Positions 13,204 through 22,518 of a DNA stretch of 64,000 bases are shown one piece after another. Numbering within the stretch: position 1 is the stretch's first letter; every line of letters starts with the position of its first letter. Where the stretch lies: assembly GCF_011075055.1 (NCBI RefSeq), contig NC_058147.1, positions 14,012,001-14,076,000 of the forward strand, given 5' to 3'. The position numbers were made by a program, and so were the translations under genes. A model generated the notes under the pieces. That model was not told the origin of the DNA, made no database searches, and saw only the letters and a program-made list of their open reading frames with translations. Source of the DNA: Mangifera indica (taxonomy: Eukaryota > Streptophyta > Magnoliopsida > Sapindales > Anacardiaceae).

Positions 13204-15845
13204 TCAAGATCTCAACCCTTTACTTTTTTTGGATGAACGCTGTGAGGTGGAGCTCGGGACATGTCCTGGTTCATGACAACGACTATAAATCCTAGATGTA
13301 ACATTTTCTCCTTGCGATGGACGTCGATTTCTATTTGAAGGGCGACCTGGATGATGACTATCGAGAACGGGGGGCAAAATAACTTTTTCTTCTAATGAAT
13401 GCAACCATTCTGATTTGTTTCCAAAAGGATTGACAAGTTCCTGATATATTGCACGATAGAATTCAGTGAGGAAGAATGGATGAACCCATGCATTGACATT
13501 TATGAGCCTCATATGTCGTGCAACAACAATGGCATGCTTGCATATAATACGTGAAAGTTAAAAGTTTCTGCACGTACAAGACATTTCACTGAAATCCACA
13601 ATATCCATGTATCCACCAAAACCAATAACCTAATACCGAGTAGGTGTAATTGGCTGAACCTCCAAGCGTGCAGACTTTGACAAACAATGGTTGATCTTCT
13701 CCTCCATCCAAGGGGTGACAAAGTTAGGGCATTCATTTGTAATTTGAAAAAATATTAATAACGCATTTGTTAATAACAAACATAAGAGAAGAAGTACATG
13801 ATCAAATATATAGTTATTAACAATTGGGTGCGTACTTGCATGGTTTCTCCTCTTGTAAAACCATCACTACATGATACCACGAATGAACTCGATAAGCATT
13901 GTGATAGGCAGACCCTATACATGTCTGATAAGGGCGTTAAATGACTCTATAATATTAGTTGTCATGATGTTGTATCAATGCCCCGAAAAATGTGTTCTAC
14001 GCCAATGCTCAAATCCGACCTCACGTAGATAAGCCCTAGCTTGAGAGTTCATAGAATCAAGAGATTGCATCATAACCTCAAATTCTGCTTCTGTGTATGA
14101 TTTTGCGGTTGTCCAATATGTACCCATAACTTACAAGGTGATAAATAATATAAGAACTTTATGATCAAAATGTATGAAAAAGTTAAATATTTCAAAATTT
14201 TAATACTTGTTTAAACACATTACCTTTGAGTCTTGTTTGTACTTTGCCCGCATGTTACACAGAAGGTAATGACAACAATATCCATGGTGGACACCTAGAA
14301 AGACTTTAGCCATTATAGAGTATATAACATGATGTCGATTTGAGATTATCGCTAACTCGGAGAGATCATGGATGCATTCTTTAATCTTCCTAAGAAACCA
14401 ACACCATATGTCTTGATCTTATTTTTTATCGACATTGAAACTAATAGGGTATATCTGGTTATTACCATCAAAGCTCACTGCAAGGAATAAATGACCTAGA
14501 TATCAACCTTTAAGGAAAGCAACGTCAATGCAAATAACAGGTTGGAGATATTCTCTAAATACACGAGTGGAACATCCTAATGCCATGAAAAAAATACTTA
14601 AACCGATGGTCATCGTCTGTTTCAATAGCAATAACAATGCCTAGATTAGTACGCTATAGATTGTAGCAATAATTTAGTAAGAGCATAAATAATTCCTCTA
14701 GTGAGCCCTTCAATAAATTTAAAGCCCAGTTTCTTACCTGTTAAGCCTGTGAATATGAAATGTCAACTTTATACCGATCGATGATGTCCACAATTATTTC
14801 CTTAGGCTGATAAATTTGATCAATCAACACAAACTTTGACCTCATTAATTGACCTAAAGCTCGGGCCTGAGCTTGTCTATGATGTGACTTTATTTGATCA
14901 ATTGAACATGTGTGGGTTGGATTCATTTTGTTGATTTGAAACACTTCACTGACTTTGGATTTACTTGCATGTATATACCATTGACAATTTTCAGCCTTGC
15001 ACTTAATATCCTATTGCCCCCTGTTAGACTTCTTGACCATGAATTGAAATCCTTTTGGTAGGGCAAATTACTTCATAACATCTTTCAATTGTACTTTATT
15101 ATGGAAAATATCACTAAACTTTAGACCATTCTCCTCTTGGATCGATCTTGTACCACTTAATAATGTTGGTGGCTATAGAAGAAAATCAGGAAGCCACTTA
15201 AACGGATCAGTAGGGACATTGTCAAAAAATGGCCCAGAATAATTTCCACCACCTAAAATAGGATCTTCAAGCTATAAACTATTCATACCCTCGGTAACAA
15301 GTGGTATATACTCAAGCTCTACCTCTTCACAAGGAATATGGGGCATGTCATTTCCATCAAAGTTACCCTAGTCAGGAACCCTATCTTTCTCTCCATGAGC
15401 CCATGTGTTTGCAATGTACAATGGGTCATTACTGAAATCAATCAAGTTTTCCAAATTATATTCTTTTTTCACCCCATTAATTTCTTTTTCATCTTCTTCT
15501 TTTTCCTCCTATCTTTCAATTGGGGTACATGTAACAAAAACAAGAATACATTTTTATAAGTATTGAGACATATCAATAAGACCCTGAACATTTTCATTAT
15601 TTTGGATCTGTACAAGGCAGTCGAACTCAATATTTCTTGGCTTTATTGATAGTTGAAGGTAGTTTTTCATTGAATGAAGACTGCAAGACTCCTTCAAAAG
15701 CTGAATAAATCTCTCAAATATTGTTCCATAAGGAATTTTAATCAATTGTTTGGATCCTCCAACATATTTCATTGTGTTGTCATTACCTTGAATTCATTCT
15801 CTTTGGTAACGAACCGATACATAACTACCCATTTTAATTGTCAAT
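13204..15845 (-). pseudogene. MuDR/MULE transposase, broken
   Basis: Read on the minus strand. The N-terminal region is at about 15,845-15,000. A MuDR DNA-binding domain follows at about 15,080-14,741, with zinc ligands in CKAENCQWYIHASKSK and HTC. The MULE transposase domain lies at about 14,550-13,850. The first catalytic Asp is in VICIDVAFLKG and the usual SDRH motif reads SNRH, so the second Asp is Asn. NIIESFNALIRHV follows. A SWIM zinc finger at about 13,580-13,530 reads CTCRNF..ICKHAI. The C-terminus (13,512-13,204) has the GRPSNRNRRPS tail and a degenerate zinc knuckle (SRCHEPGH). Several in-frame stops and frameshifts interrupt it. An upstream ATG at 17,143 (MDEVHISKFE) just inside the right TIR could be the original start, making the 147-bp array intronic. 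Confidence 0.8.
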
Positions 15846-15929
15846 TTTGTAATGACAAGTTTTTAGAAAAAATTATTCATTTATAACAAAAAATCTGTAA
15901 TAACTATTTAAAAAATCTTACAATTATTA

Positions 15930-17030
15930 CAATCAAAATACCTCTCATATTTTTTTAATATTTTATTTAACTCCCTATAATTATTTAACATTTTATGTGA
16001 TACCCTCGTATGTTATTTTGTATCAAAATATTTCTATTTATTTTTAATATTTTATTTAAAACGTTTTTACAATGTTTAACATCAAAATATCCCTATATTT
16101 TTTTAATATTTTATTTAACCCCATATAATTATCTAATATTTATTTAACACCCTTGTATGATATCTTGTATTAAAATGTATCTATCTATTCTTAATATTTC
16201 ATTAAAAACATTCTTACAATGTTTAATATCGAAATACCCCTATATTTTCTTAATATTTCATTCAACCCCTTATAATTATCTAACAATTTATTTAACAATC
16301 TTTTATTTTATCTTGTATCAAATGTATCTATCTATTCTTAACATTTCATTTAAAACGTTCTTACAATGTTTAATATCAAATACCCCTCATATTTTTATAA
16401 CATTTCATTTAGCCCCCCATACCTATCTAATATTTCATTTAATACTCTCATATGTTCCCTATTATGAAAATACATCTATTTATTCCTAATATGTTATTTA
16501 AATCTTTCATATATTATGTAATATCAAAATATTCTCATATTTTTTCTAGCATTTTCTAACCCCTTATAATTATTTAACTTTTCATTTAACATCCTTTTTA
16601 TGTTATCCTGTGTCAAAATACATCTATACATTCTTAACATGTTATTTAAATCCTTCATATATTATGTAATATCAAAATACCCCCATATTTTTTTACCCTT
16701 ATAATTACCTAACATTTCATTTAACACCTTTGTATATTATCTTATATCAAAATAAATCTATCTATTTCTAACATTTCATTTATAATGCTCTTACAATATT
16801 TAATATCAAAATGCCTCTCATATTTTTATAACATTTTATTGACCCCCCATAATTATCTAACACTTCATTTAACACCCTTGTATGTTGTCTTGTATCAAAA
16901 TATATCTATCTATTCATAACATGTTATTTAAATCCTTTATATATTGTATAATATCAAAATGCTTCCCATATTTTTTTAACATTTCATTTAACCCCTATAT
17001 TATTATCTAATATTCAAATACCCCCTTTAC
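15930..17030 (-). repeat. Tandem array, about 8 copies of a ~147-bp unit
   Basis: Variants of CCCCTATAATTATCTAACAT recur near 15,973, 16,121, 16,268, 16,415, 16,561, 16,697, 16,846 and 16,994, mean spacing about 146 bp. Each unit also carries TTGTATCAAAATA..TCTATC and, in most, ACGTTCTTACAATGTTTAAT. The unit is unrelated by eye to the 118-bp array. It sits between the right TIR and the recognisable transposase exons. The 110-residue ORF at 16,157-16,489 is an accident of this repeat. Confidence 0.9.
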
Positions 17031-17188
17031 ATGACATACAAACTAGATTTAACAAGTAAAATTAAGTTTTGAGTTAAGATTTGTATAAATATTTTTTTTT
17101 TTACGAACTGACTTTTTTTTATTCGAATTTAGAAATATGAACTTCATCCATCTGAATGAACCCGTACTAATTGATATTGAGTAAAAAT

Positions 17189-17210
17189 GAGAGTGAGAGT
17201 GAGAGTGAGT
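17189..17210. repeat. (GAGAGT)n microsatellite
   Basis: Nearly four perfect GAGAGT units inside the right MULE end. On the minus strand this is a CT-rich stretch just upstream of the possible transposase ATG, typical of plant 5' leaders. Confidence 0.8.
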
Positions 17211-17244
17211 GTTTGGGTGATATGAAAAGTGTGTAATAAGAGTG

Positions 17245-17383
17245 AGTAAGAAGGTTTATATAGATGTTGTGGAGGGTAATTTTGGTATTTTCAAAAAAGT
17301 TTAAGGCATTTTTGTTTAAGAATAGAAAAAATGGGTATTTTTTCTTAATGAAGGGGTAAAAAAGGTATTTAATATAATTTTCC
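17245..17383 (-). repeat. MULE right terminal inverted repeat
   Basis: Reverse-complement partner of 7,078-7,190. The outer 17 bp match with one difference, and the TATATAAACC block is matched at about 17,253-17,262. Confidence 0.75.
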
Positions 17384-17392
17384 ATATCATAA

Positions 17393-17498
17393 CGATTGTA
17401 AAATAGGAAGTAATTAGGAACTTTAGATATATGATCTCAAAGCAGGAAGAAATTAAGACTTTAGGTGTACAATTACAATACAGTGAGTGACTTGGGAT
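17393..17498 (+). repeat. Degenerate minisatellite, left part
   Basis: Two to three diverged units of about 45-50 bp of the type GCAGG-AGCAACTTGAGACTTAGGT..ACAATTACAATG. The same units continue at 21,108-21,330 on the other side of the hAT-type element, so the array was split by that insertion. Confidence 0.6.
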
Positions 17499-17790
17499 TA
17501 GGGGTGGATTCGAGCCGAGCTGACCTTGAACACAGGCAAACTCGGTTTCAACTCGATTACTATTCAGTCGAGCTTGAGCTCGTCGAGCGGACGAAAATAC
17601 AACTCGTGTTCGAGCTTGTTGGCTCGCAAACAATTCGTGAGCCTTTAACAAGCTTGGCTCGTAATACATACTGATACGAGCTACTCGCGAGCCTATAATG
17701 AGCTAAAAACCGAATATGTTTAACAGCCGAGCTTTTGAGCGAGCTGTCGAGCCAAACCTAACGAGCTTGTTCACAAGATCATAGTTTCAA
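17499..17790 (+). repeat. Left subterminal GAGCTCG-rich region of the hAT-type element
   Basis: About 290 bp, much richer in GC than its surroundings, with many copies of GAGCT, CGAGC and GGCTCG in both orientations. hAT transposases bind such subterminal motif clusters, so this is a likely transposase-binding region. Confidence 0.6.
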
Positions 17791-18456
17791 ATTAAAAATG
17801 TTATTTTCATTTAAACATTATTTAATACATTTTCATTGTTTGTAAGTCAACCTATTTATATATTTTGAGAGAGAAGGGAAAATAGTAAAGTGTGTTTCTT
17901 GAAAGATAACCCAAACGGAGAAGCAATGTAGAAAAGCAAATGGCTTCCAGGCTTCCTCTGCTTTTGATTTTCCTTTTTCTTTACTCGTGATTTAAGTCTT
18001 GAATATTTGTCATCTTATTTAATTTCCCTTAGCTATTTCCACTTGGACTGCTAAAATTGTTGAATGGTATTTGCTTAAATCGCAAACGAGTATCGCGGCG
18101 GAAACTTGCTTAAATGGTAAGTAAAAACTTCTTGGCGTATAGCATGAGACTAATTTCGCTATTAAGCCAAACTAAAAACAAGTTTTCAACACGGTAAAAG
18201 AACCAAGGAAATCAGTTCCGAATGAAGTCACTACAGCATACAAAGATAACAAGTAAATGACATCTACTATTCAGATATAAGGTCCATGCTCCCAGTCTAT
18301 AAAAGCTATTACATTTCATTTCAAGATCTGGATACACCGAACCCTCTCACCCATCAACTTTTCTAACTGCAAAACAAATTCCAAGCCTTAAAAGGACACT
18401 ATTTCATTGAGGTAATATTGCTTCAGAATGGGATTATTTACTGGTGGAGACACCTG

Positions 18457-19988
18457 CTAGAGTCTAGTTGTCTCATTCACCTCCTTAGCCAAAACAGTAG
18501 TATCATCAAAAGATACAGATGTTACCAAGGTTATAGCTTCACCACTATTTTGTTTAGAATTTGCAATTGTCGACTGCACATTAGCCTCTTTTTCCTCCTT
18601 CATCAAAGTAGCTGCGTCTCCATAAGAGATTGAGCTGCTCAGACCTTCAGGACCACTTTGATTAGAATTTACAACTGATGAATATCCGGTTGCCTCATGA
18701 ACACTTTGGTTACATTTTGTAGCTGTTGAATGCCCATTTATAGTGGAAGGATCTTTCACAGAAAATGTTTCCCCCTCAGATGGTTCAATGTCCAGTCTCC
18801 CTCCTCGGAAATTCCTAGCTGCTTCTTCTGTAAACATAGCCTCGGAACGCACAACTTGAATGCCAGGTGCATTAGTTTGACCAATTTGCGATCCATCCAA
18901 ATTAGCAGCTACATTAAGAGCCATGTTGCGACCTGTTTTGTCTCCAGAAAACTTTTTCAATGTTTTCTTTTTGAATCTAGCTTTCTTTGGCTTTGGAACA
19001 TTTACAGTCTCGTCCACCTTAGGCTTATCAACCGATTCTGTTCCCCTCTTCCTGCAAGGAATTACAGTTAGCTGAGAATTGCCACTTGGTGAGCCAGATA
19101 ACTCAGATGCACTTGATTGGATGGCTAATAGTGCAGTTCTAGCAGCTTTGATCTCTGCTTCTTTCTTTGTTCTTGCTGCAGCGCCAATATACTGAATGCT
19201 TCCAATTTCAACAGTACATGAAAAATGAGGCACTCGTCCTGGTGCTTCATCCTTTTGGCACCGATACATTGGAATAGCATAGTTCATCTTTTGTGCATAT
19301 TCCTGAAGTAGATTTTTGCATAAACCTGTTTCATGCTGAACCAAACACCCAAGAAAGTAGGTTAGCAGTGACTCAGACAAAAAAGAAACACAATTGGCTT
19401 CCTTAAGAAATAGAAGGAAAAGAAAGGCTTATGATAAACATAAAAAATAGGCACAACATATGATTTTAACAAAGTTAAGCCTGTAATATCTCGAACAACT
19501 AGGCATCTGATGTCAATAAATTTCAATCTGAAGGCATCTGACCATATAGACATATGGCATGCATATCTAGAATGCAATCACACGCTGTTCAGGCTCAGGG
19601 TTTTGCGTACAATACAAGCTAAAAAGTGAATTATGAACATAAAGAATATTTTCAATTTGAATACCACCAATAACTGCAGTTGTTAATTCAAATCTGCAAA
19701 TTAGATATATATACTTACAACAGGGTGGGAGATGGAAGGATTCACTTGACCAAGTTTTGCCAATTCCATAAGTGCAACTTCAGCAGTTGACTGCTCCGCT
19801 ACCTTACGATTAAAAAAACCAGGCAAAGATTCATATCTGACATCATTCACTACCACAGCAGATCTGAATGAAGGCTCATGAGATGGGCCTTCCTTAGTAG
19901 TCTCATAAACAGGCGTTTGAAGTCCCATTTTCTGAGCGTATTCCTGTAATGGACTCTTGAATACATAACAATTTGAAACACCTGCCAT
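18457..19988 (-). CDS. DRB4-like double-stranded RNA-binding protein, two exons
   Basis: Proposed CDS: exon 19,988-19,719 (90 codons), intron 19,718-19,336 (GTAAGT..TTCAG), exon 19,335-18,457 (292 codons plus stop), total 382 residues. The frame is continuous across the junction (phase 0) with no lesion. dsRBD1 spans residues ~10-78 (FKSPLQEYAQKMGLQTPVYE, EGPSHEPSF, KVAEQSTAEVALMELA). dsRBD2 spans ~96-162 (KNLLQEYAQKMNYAIPMYR, PHFSCTVEIG, KKEAEIKAARTALLAIQ). A basic, possibly nuclear-targeting run (PKPKKARFKKKTLKK) follows near residue 200, then a Ser-rich C-terminus. DRB4 proteins bind dsRNA and assist DCL4 in small-RNA production in the nucleus. The FF..K.AE spacing in dsRBD1 resembles DRB4 rather than DRB1/DRB2; this is from memory. 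The start is the ATG six bases after a TTTAG acceptor. The gene lies inside TIRs of a hAT-type element. Confidence 0.85.
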
Positions 19989-19994
19989 ACAACA

Positions 19995-20710
19995 CTAAAT
20001 AAGTTAACACCAATCACCAATAATAATAATATTCTCAGTGGGCTGCATTTATATTGCATAAAGCAATACTTTATTCAGAACCAATTCGTTCAAGTGGTAT
20101 ACGAATGAGATAAAATCTGTTCAGCTGAAAAATAATTTCCGCAAATATGATCAAAATACAATAATATCATCAAAATATGCGGGTTCGTAAGCTCTTCTAC
20201 AATATTAATTTCCAGAAAAGCTTAACATAAACATATATAAAATCTCTAATTGCAATGCCAAAAAACACAAAAAGAGATTCCTAAATATGCAAAACATAGC
20301 AAATTTTGTACAAAACAATCTATCATCAACCCTAAAAATAAATGTCTACCCAGGAAATTAAACTAAAAAAAAAAGAATAATTTGACCCTAACTCATATAA
20401 CAGTAAGAATTCAGGGAAAGATAGGGATCACCTGAAATATGAATAAACTAACTCTCTTGAAATGTATGGTTGCCCAACGAAACCCCCAATTCAGAAACTC
20501 TAATTCCAAAGTTAGGATTCAATCAATTTAAGCCAAAAATTAAAAAATTGAAAGTGAAAAAATGGAAAAACACAAACCTGAAATATATTTCTGTCGTCCA
20601 CGTAGCCGTCGTCGTCAAACTTCTTGCCGTAGAACTCCCGATCGCTGGAATCTTCTATTGGCACGTCAGAAGACTTGAACTGAAACGCCTGATAAACCCC
20701 TGTCAACAGA
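19995..20710 (-). other. Likely 5' untranslated exon and intron of the DRB4-like gene
   Basis: On the minus strand an exon ending TTTCAG at 20,578 is followed by donor GTTTGTG, and an intron runs to the acceptor TTATTTAG ending at 19,995. The exon has an open frame (…FDDDGYVDDRNIFQ) but no in-frame ATG, and it does not join in frame to dsRBD1, so I read it as untranslated. The transcription start is not placed. Confidence 0.45.
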
Positions 20711-20884
20711 GAAAATAGGCCAGAATTTCAGATTGCGGAGGGCTGTACTTTGGAACTGGAACTGGAGAGCAGCTGCATGCACTTGGAGTTTGGAGGAGAG
20801 TTTTACGCGACTAGAAAACATAAATAAGTCACAAGTGAATGAAATTAGCCTAATGAAAGAAGCTTCTTATTTAACCAAATATGA

Positions 20885-21107
20885 ACTAATCGGCTCGCGA
20901 GCCAAGGCGAGCTGACCGGCTCGCGAGCCTTGACGAGCGCTGGCTCACGAGCCAAAGCGAACTGCTTGACCTATAGTTCGTGTTCGGGCTCGACCTTGGT
21001 TTCTCTGAAACTTGAAGCTCGGGCTCGTTGAAACCTAACTCGTTTCGGGCTTGATCGAGCCTAGCTCGATTTCGAGCTTGAGTCTGCTCGGTTCGAATCC
21101 ACCCTTA
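20885..21107 (-). repeat. Right subterminal GGCTCG-rich region of the hAT-type element
   Basis: About 220 bp of CGGCTCGCGAGCC, GAGCTGACCGGCTCG and TTCGGGCTCG motifs, matching the left end in type but not base by base. It lies directly upstream of the DRB4-like gene and may have replaced or become part of its promoter. Confidence 0.6.
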
Positions 21108-21330
21108 CTTGGGACTTAGTTATAAGCACAATGGCAATGCAAGGAGCCATTTGGGAAATAGATTAAAAGTACAATTGCAACGCAGGGGAGCAACTTGAGA
21201 CTTAGGTTATCAAACCGATCATGATGTGGGAGCAACCTAGGACTTAGGTACCTAGAACGTAGGTTGTCAGCACAATTACAATGTAGGAATTTAAGTGCGA
21301 GGAACAACATAAGACTTCAGGATCTAAAGC
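21108..21330 (+). repeat. Degenerate minisatellite, right part
   Basis: Four or so diverged units of about 45-50 bp containing AACTTGGGACTTAG and GCACAATTGCAATGCAGG variants, the continuation of 17,393-17,498. Confidence 0.65.
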
Positions 21331-22322
21331 CACAAATTACTCTAGCTCGTGCCCTGTTGCAGTGAGGTTTAGATAGGGCAATAGACCTTTACATAGCATA
21401 CACATTTTTGGGTTAGAAGCCGAAGAATGTCTAAATCGTGGGGCCCAAAAGTGTTAAAACGGCCAATATTTGCCAGGCCATTTAGAATGACATTTTTTTT
21501 TTTCGATAATTATTTACAAGCATATCTTAATTTGTTCTTATTTCAATGTTATTTGTTACATCATCTATCAATAATGGATTGCACTAAAAACTTATCTTTT
21601 TCTTTTTCCTTTTTTTCTCACTCATCTAGTCTTCCGTCTTCTCTTTGAACTTGTTTGAGTTGTGATCAAATTGCATAGAAAAAAAAATCAAAATCTGATT
21701 TTATGATGCACTTCATCTAACTTGGTTGAACAATTAGCTCCATAAATTTTATATTCATTTTTTATTTGTAAAATAAATTTCTTTCTTAATTTTAGATTTA
21801 ACATTTATTTTATGTAACTTACAACCTACAGAAAAATTTACTACTCGTAGAGAGATAAATATAGAGAAAAAAATTATTTTGTTGATTAAACATTTGTGTC
21901 TAAGTAACTTATCCCACACCTTATTGGTGAAAACGTAACCATCCTTTATTTATATTGTTAGAGGTGTGCTTGAACAAATAAATGTTGGAAGGCTTCAAGA
22001 CGTGTAGAACACTTTCTTTAAGGTAATATTTACCTCCACTAGTTATATGGTGTTGCAGAGATAATGACAAATCACTTTTAGAATACAATAAAACCCCTAG
22101 AGTAATAGCCAACACTATTAAATACTCTCTCAAAAAGCACAAGAATGAATAATTTTTATGTGATGATGTTGAACTAAAGAGAAAGTAAGATTGTAAGGAG
22201 AAATTGAAATGAATTAAAAAATTTAATTCAAAACTCAATTTATAGATTTGAAACAATATGTTTATTGACACTAAAAGTCATGATTTTTTTTAGCCAAAAG
22301 TTATATTTTAAACATAACTTTC
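21331..22322. other. No recognisable gene
   Basis: AT-rich sequence. The 116-residue minus-strand reading frame at 21,921-22,271 has no recognisable motif and is probably chance. Confidence 0.5.
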
Positions 22323-22518
22323 TAATTAGAGCAATGCTATGTGTACCCAATTTTGGTACACAATTCATGTACACAATGATGTGTCATCATACAATTAGAT
22401 GATTTTAAAACATGTGTCACCATATAATAAAAAAATATTCGATCACATGATGACATCTCATCTGTGTACACAAATTGTGTACCAAAATTGGGTACACATA
22501 GTTTTATTGTTCTAATTA
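22323..22518. mobile_element. Palindromic MITE, about 196 bp
   Basis: The core inverted repeat runs from 22,337 to 22,501. The first 29 bp (CTATGTGTACCCAATTTTGG...) are identical to the reverse complement of the end, and similarity continues with a few mismatches to about 55 bp. Outer TAATTAGA(G/A)CAAT arms extend the repeat to 22,323 and 22,518. Each TIR is itself a hairpin (GTGTACC..GGTACAC). No ORF. A TA or TTA target duplication is possible but ambiguous because the ends are TAATTA, so the superfamily (Tc1/mariner or PIF/Harbinger) is undecided. Confidence 0.75.

Larger units (their letters stand above)
7078..17383. mobile_element. 10.3-kb MULE (Mutator-like element) with Ulp1-like passenger gene
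   Basis: The left end starts GGGAAATTATATTAAAT and the reverse complement of the right end starts GGAAAATTATATTAAAT, 16 of 17 identical. Weaker terminal similarity continues inward about 140-180 bp, ending in a shared TATATAAACC block. The flanking 9-bp sequences are TTATCGTAA (7,069-7,077) and ATATCATAA (17,384-17,392), 7 of 9 identical, as expected for an old MULE target duplication. Inside are a plus-strand DUF1985/Ulp1-like gene and a minus-strand MuDR-type transposase that converge at about 12.8-13.2 kb, plus two tandem arrays. MULEs carrying Ulp1-like genes are known in plants (KAONASHI in Arabidopsis, CUMULE in melon). Both genes here are broken, so the copy cannot move itself. Confidence 0.85.
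17499..21107. mobile_element. 3.6-kb hAT-type element enclosing a DRB4-like gene
   Basis: The left end starts TAGGGGTGGATTCGAGCCGA. The reverse complement of the right end starts TAAGGGTGGATTCGAACCGA, two mismatches in 20. Ends of the form YARNG suit hAT elements. Flanking 8-mers are CTTGGGAT (17,491-17,498) and CTTGGGAC (21,108-21,115), 7 of 8 identical, the hAT duplication size. Removing the insert gives a sequence resembling the surrounding minisatellite unit (compare AACTTGAGACTTAGGTTAT at 21,192), which supports a clean single insertion. Both ends are packed with GAGCTCG/GGCTCGCGAGCC motifs. No transposase is present, so it would be non-autonomous. The interior is a spliced plant gene. 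Alternative: two related MITEs flanking a resident gene, which is less likely because the target copies match across the pair. Confidence 0.72.

Noticed and set aside
16157..16489. 110-codon Leu/Tyr-rich ORF
   Set aside because: It is two units of the 147-bp tandem repeat read through; no start-site or family support.
20512..20706. Open frame in the first exon of the DRB4-like gene as coding
   Set aside because: No in-frame ATG, and it does not join in frame with dsRBD1. Treated as untranslated.
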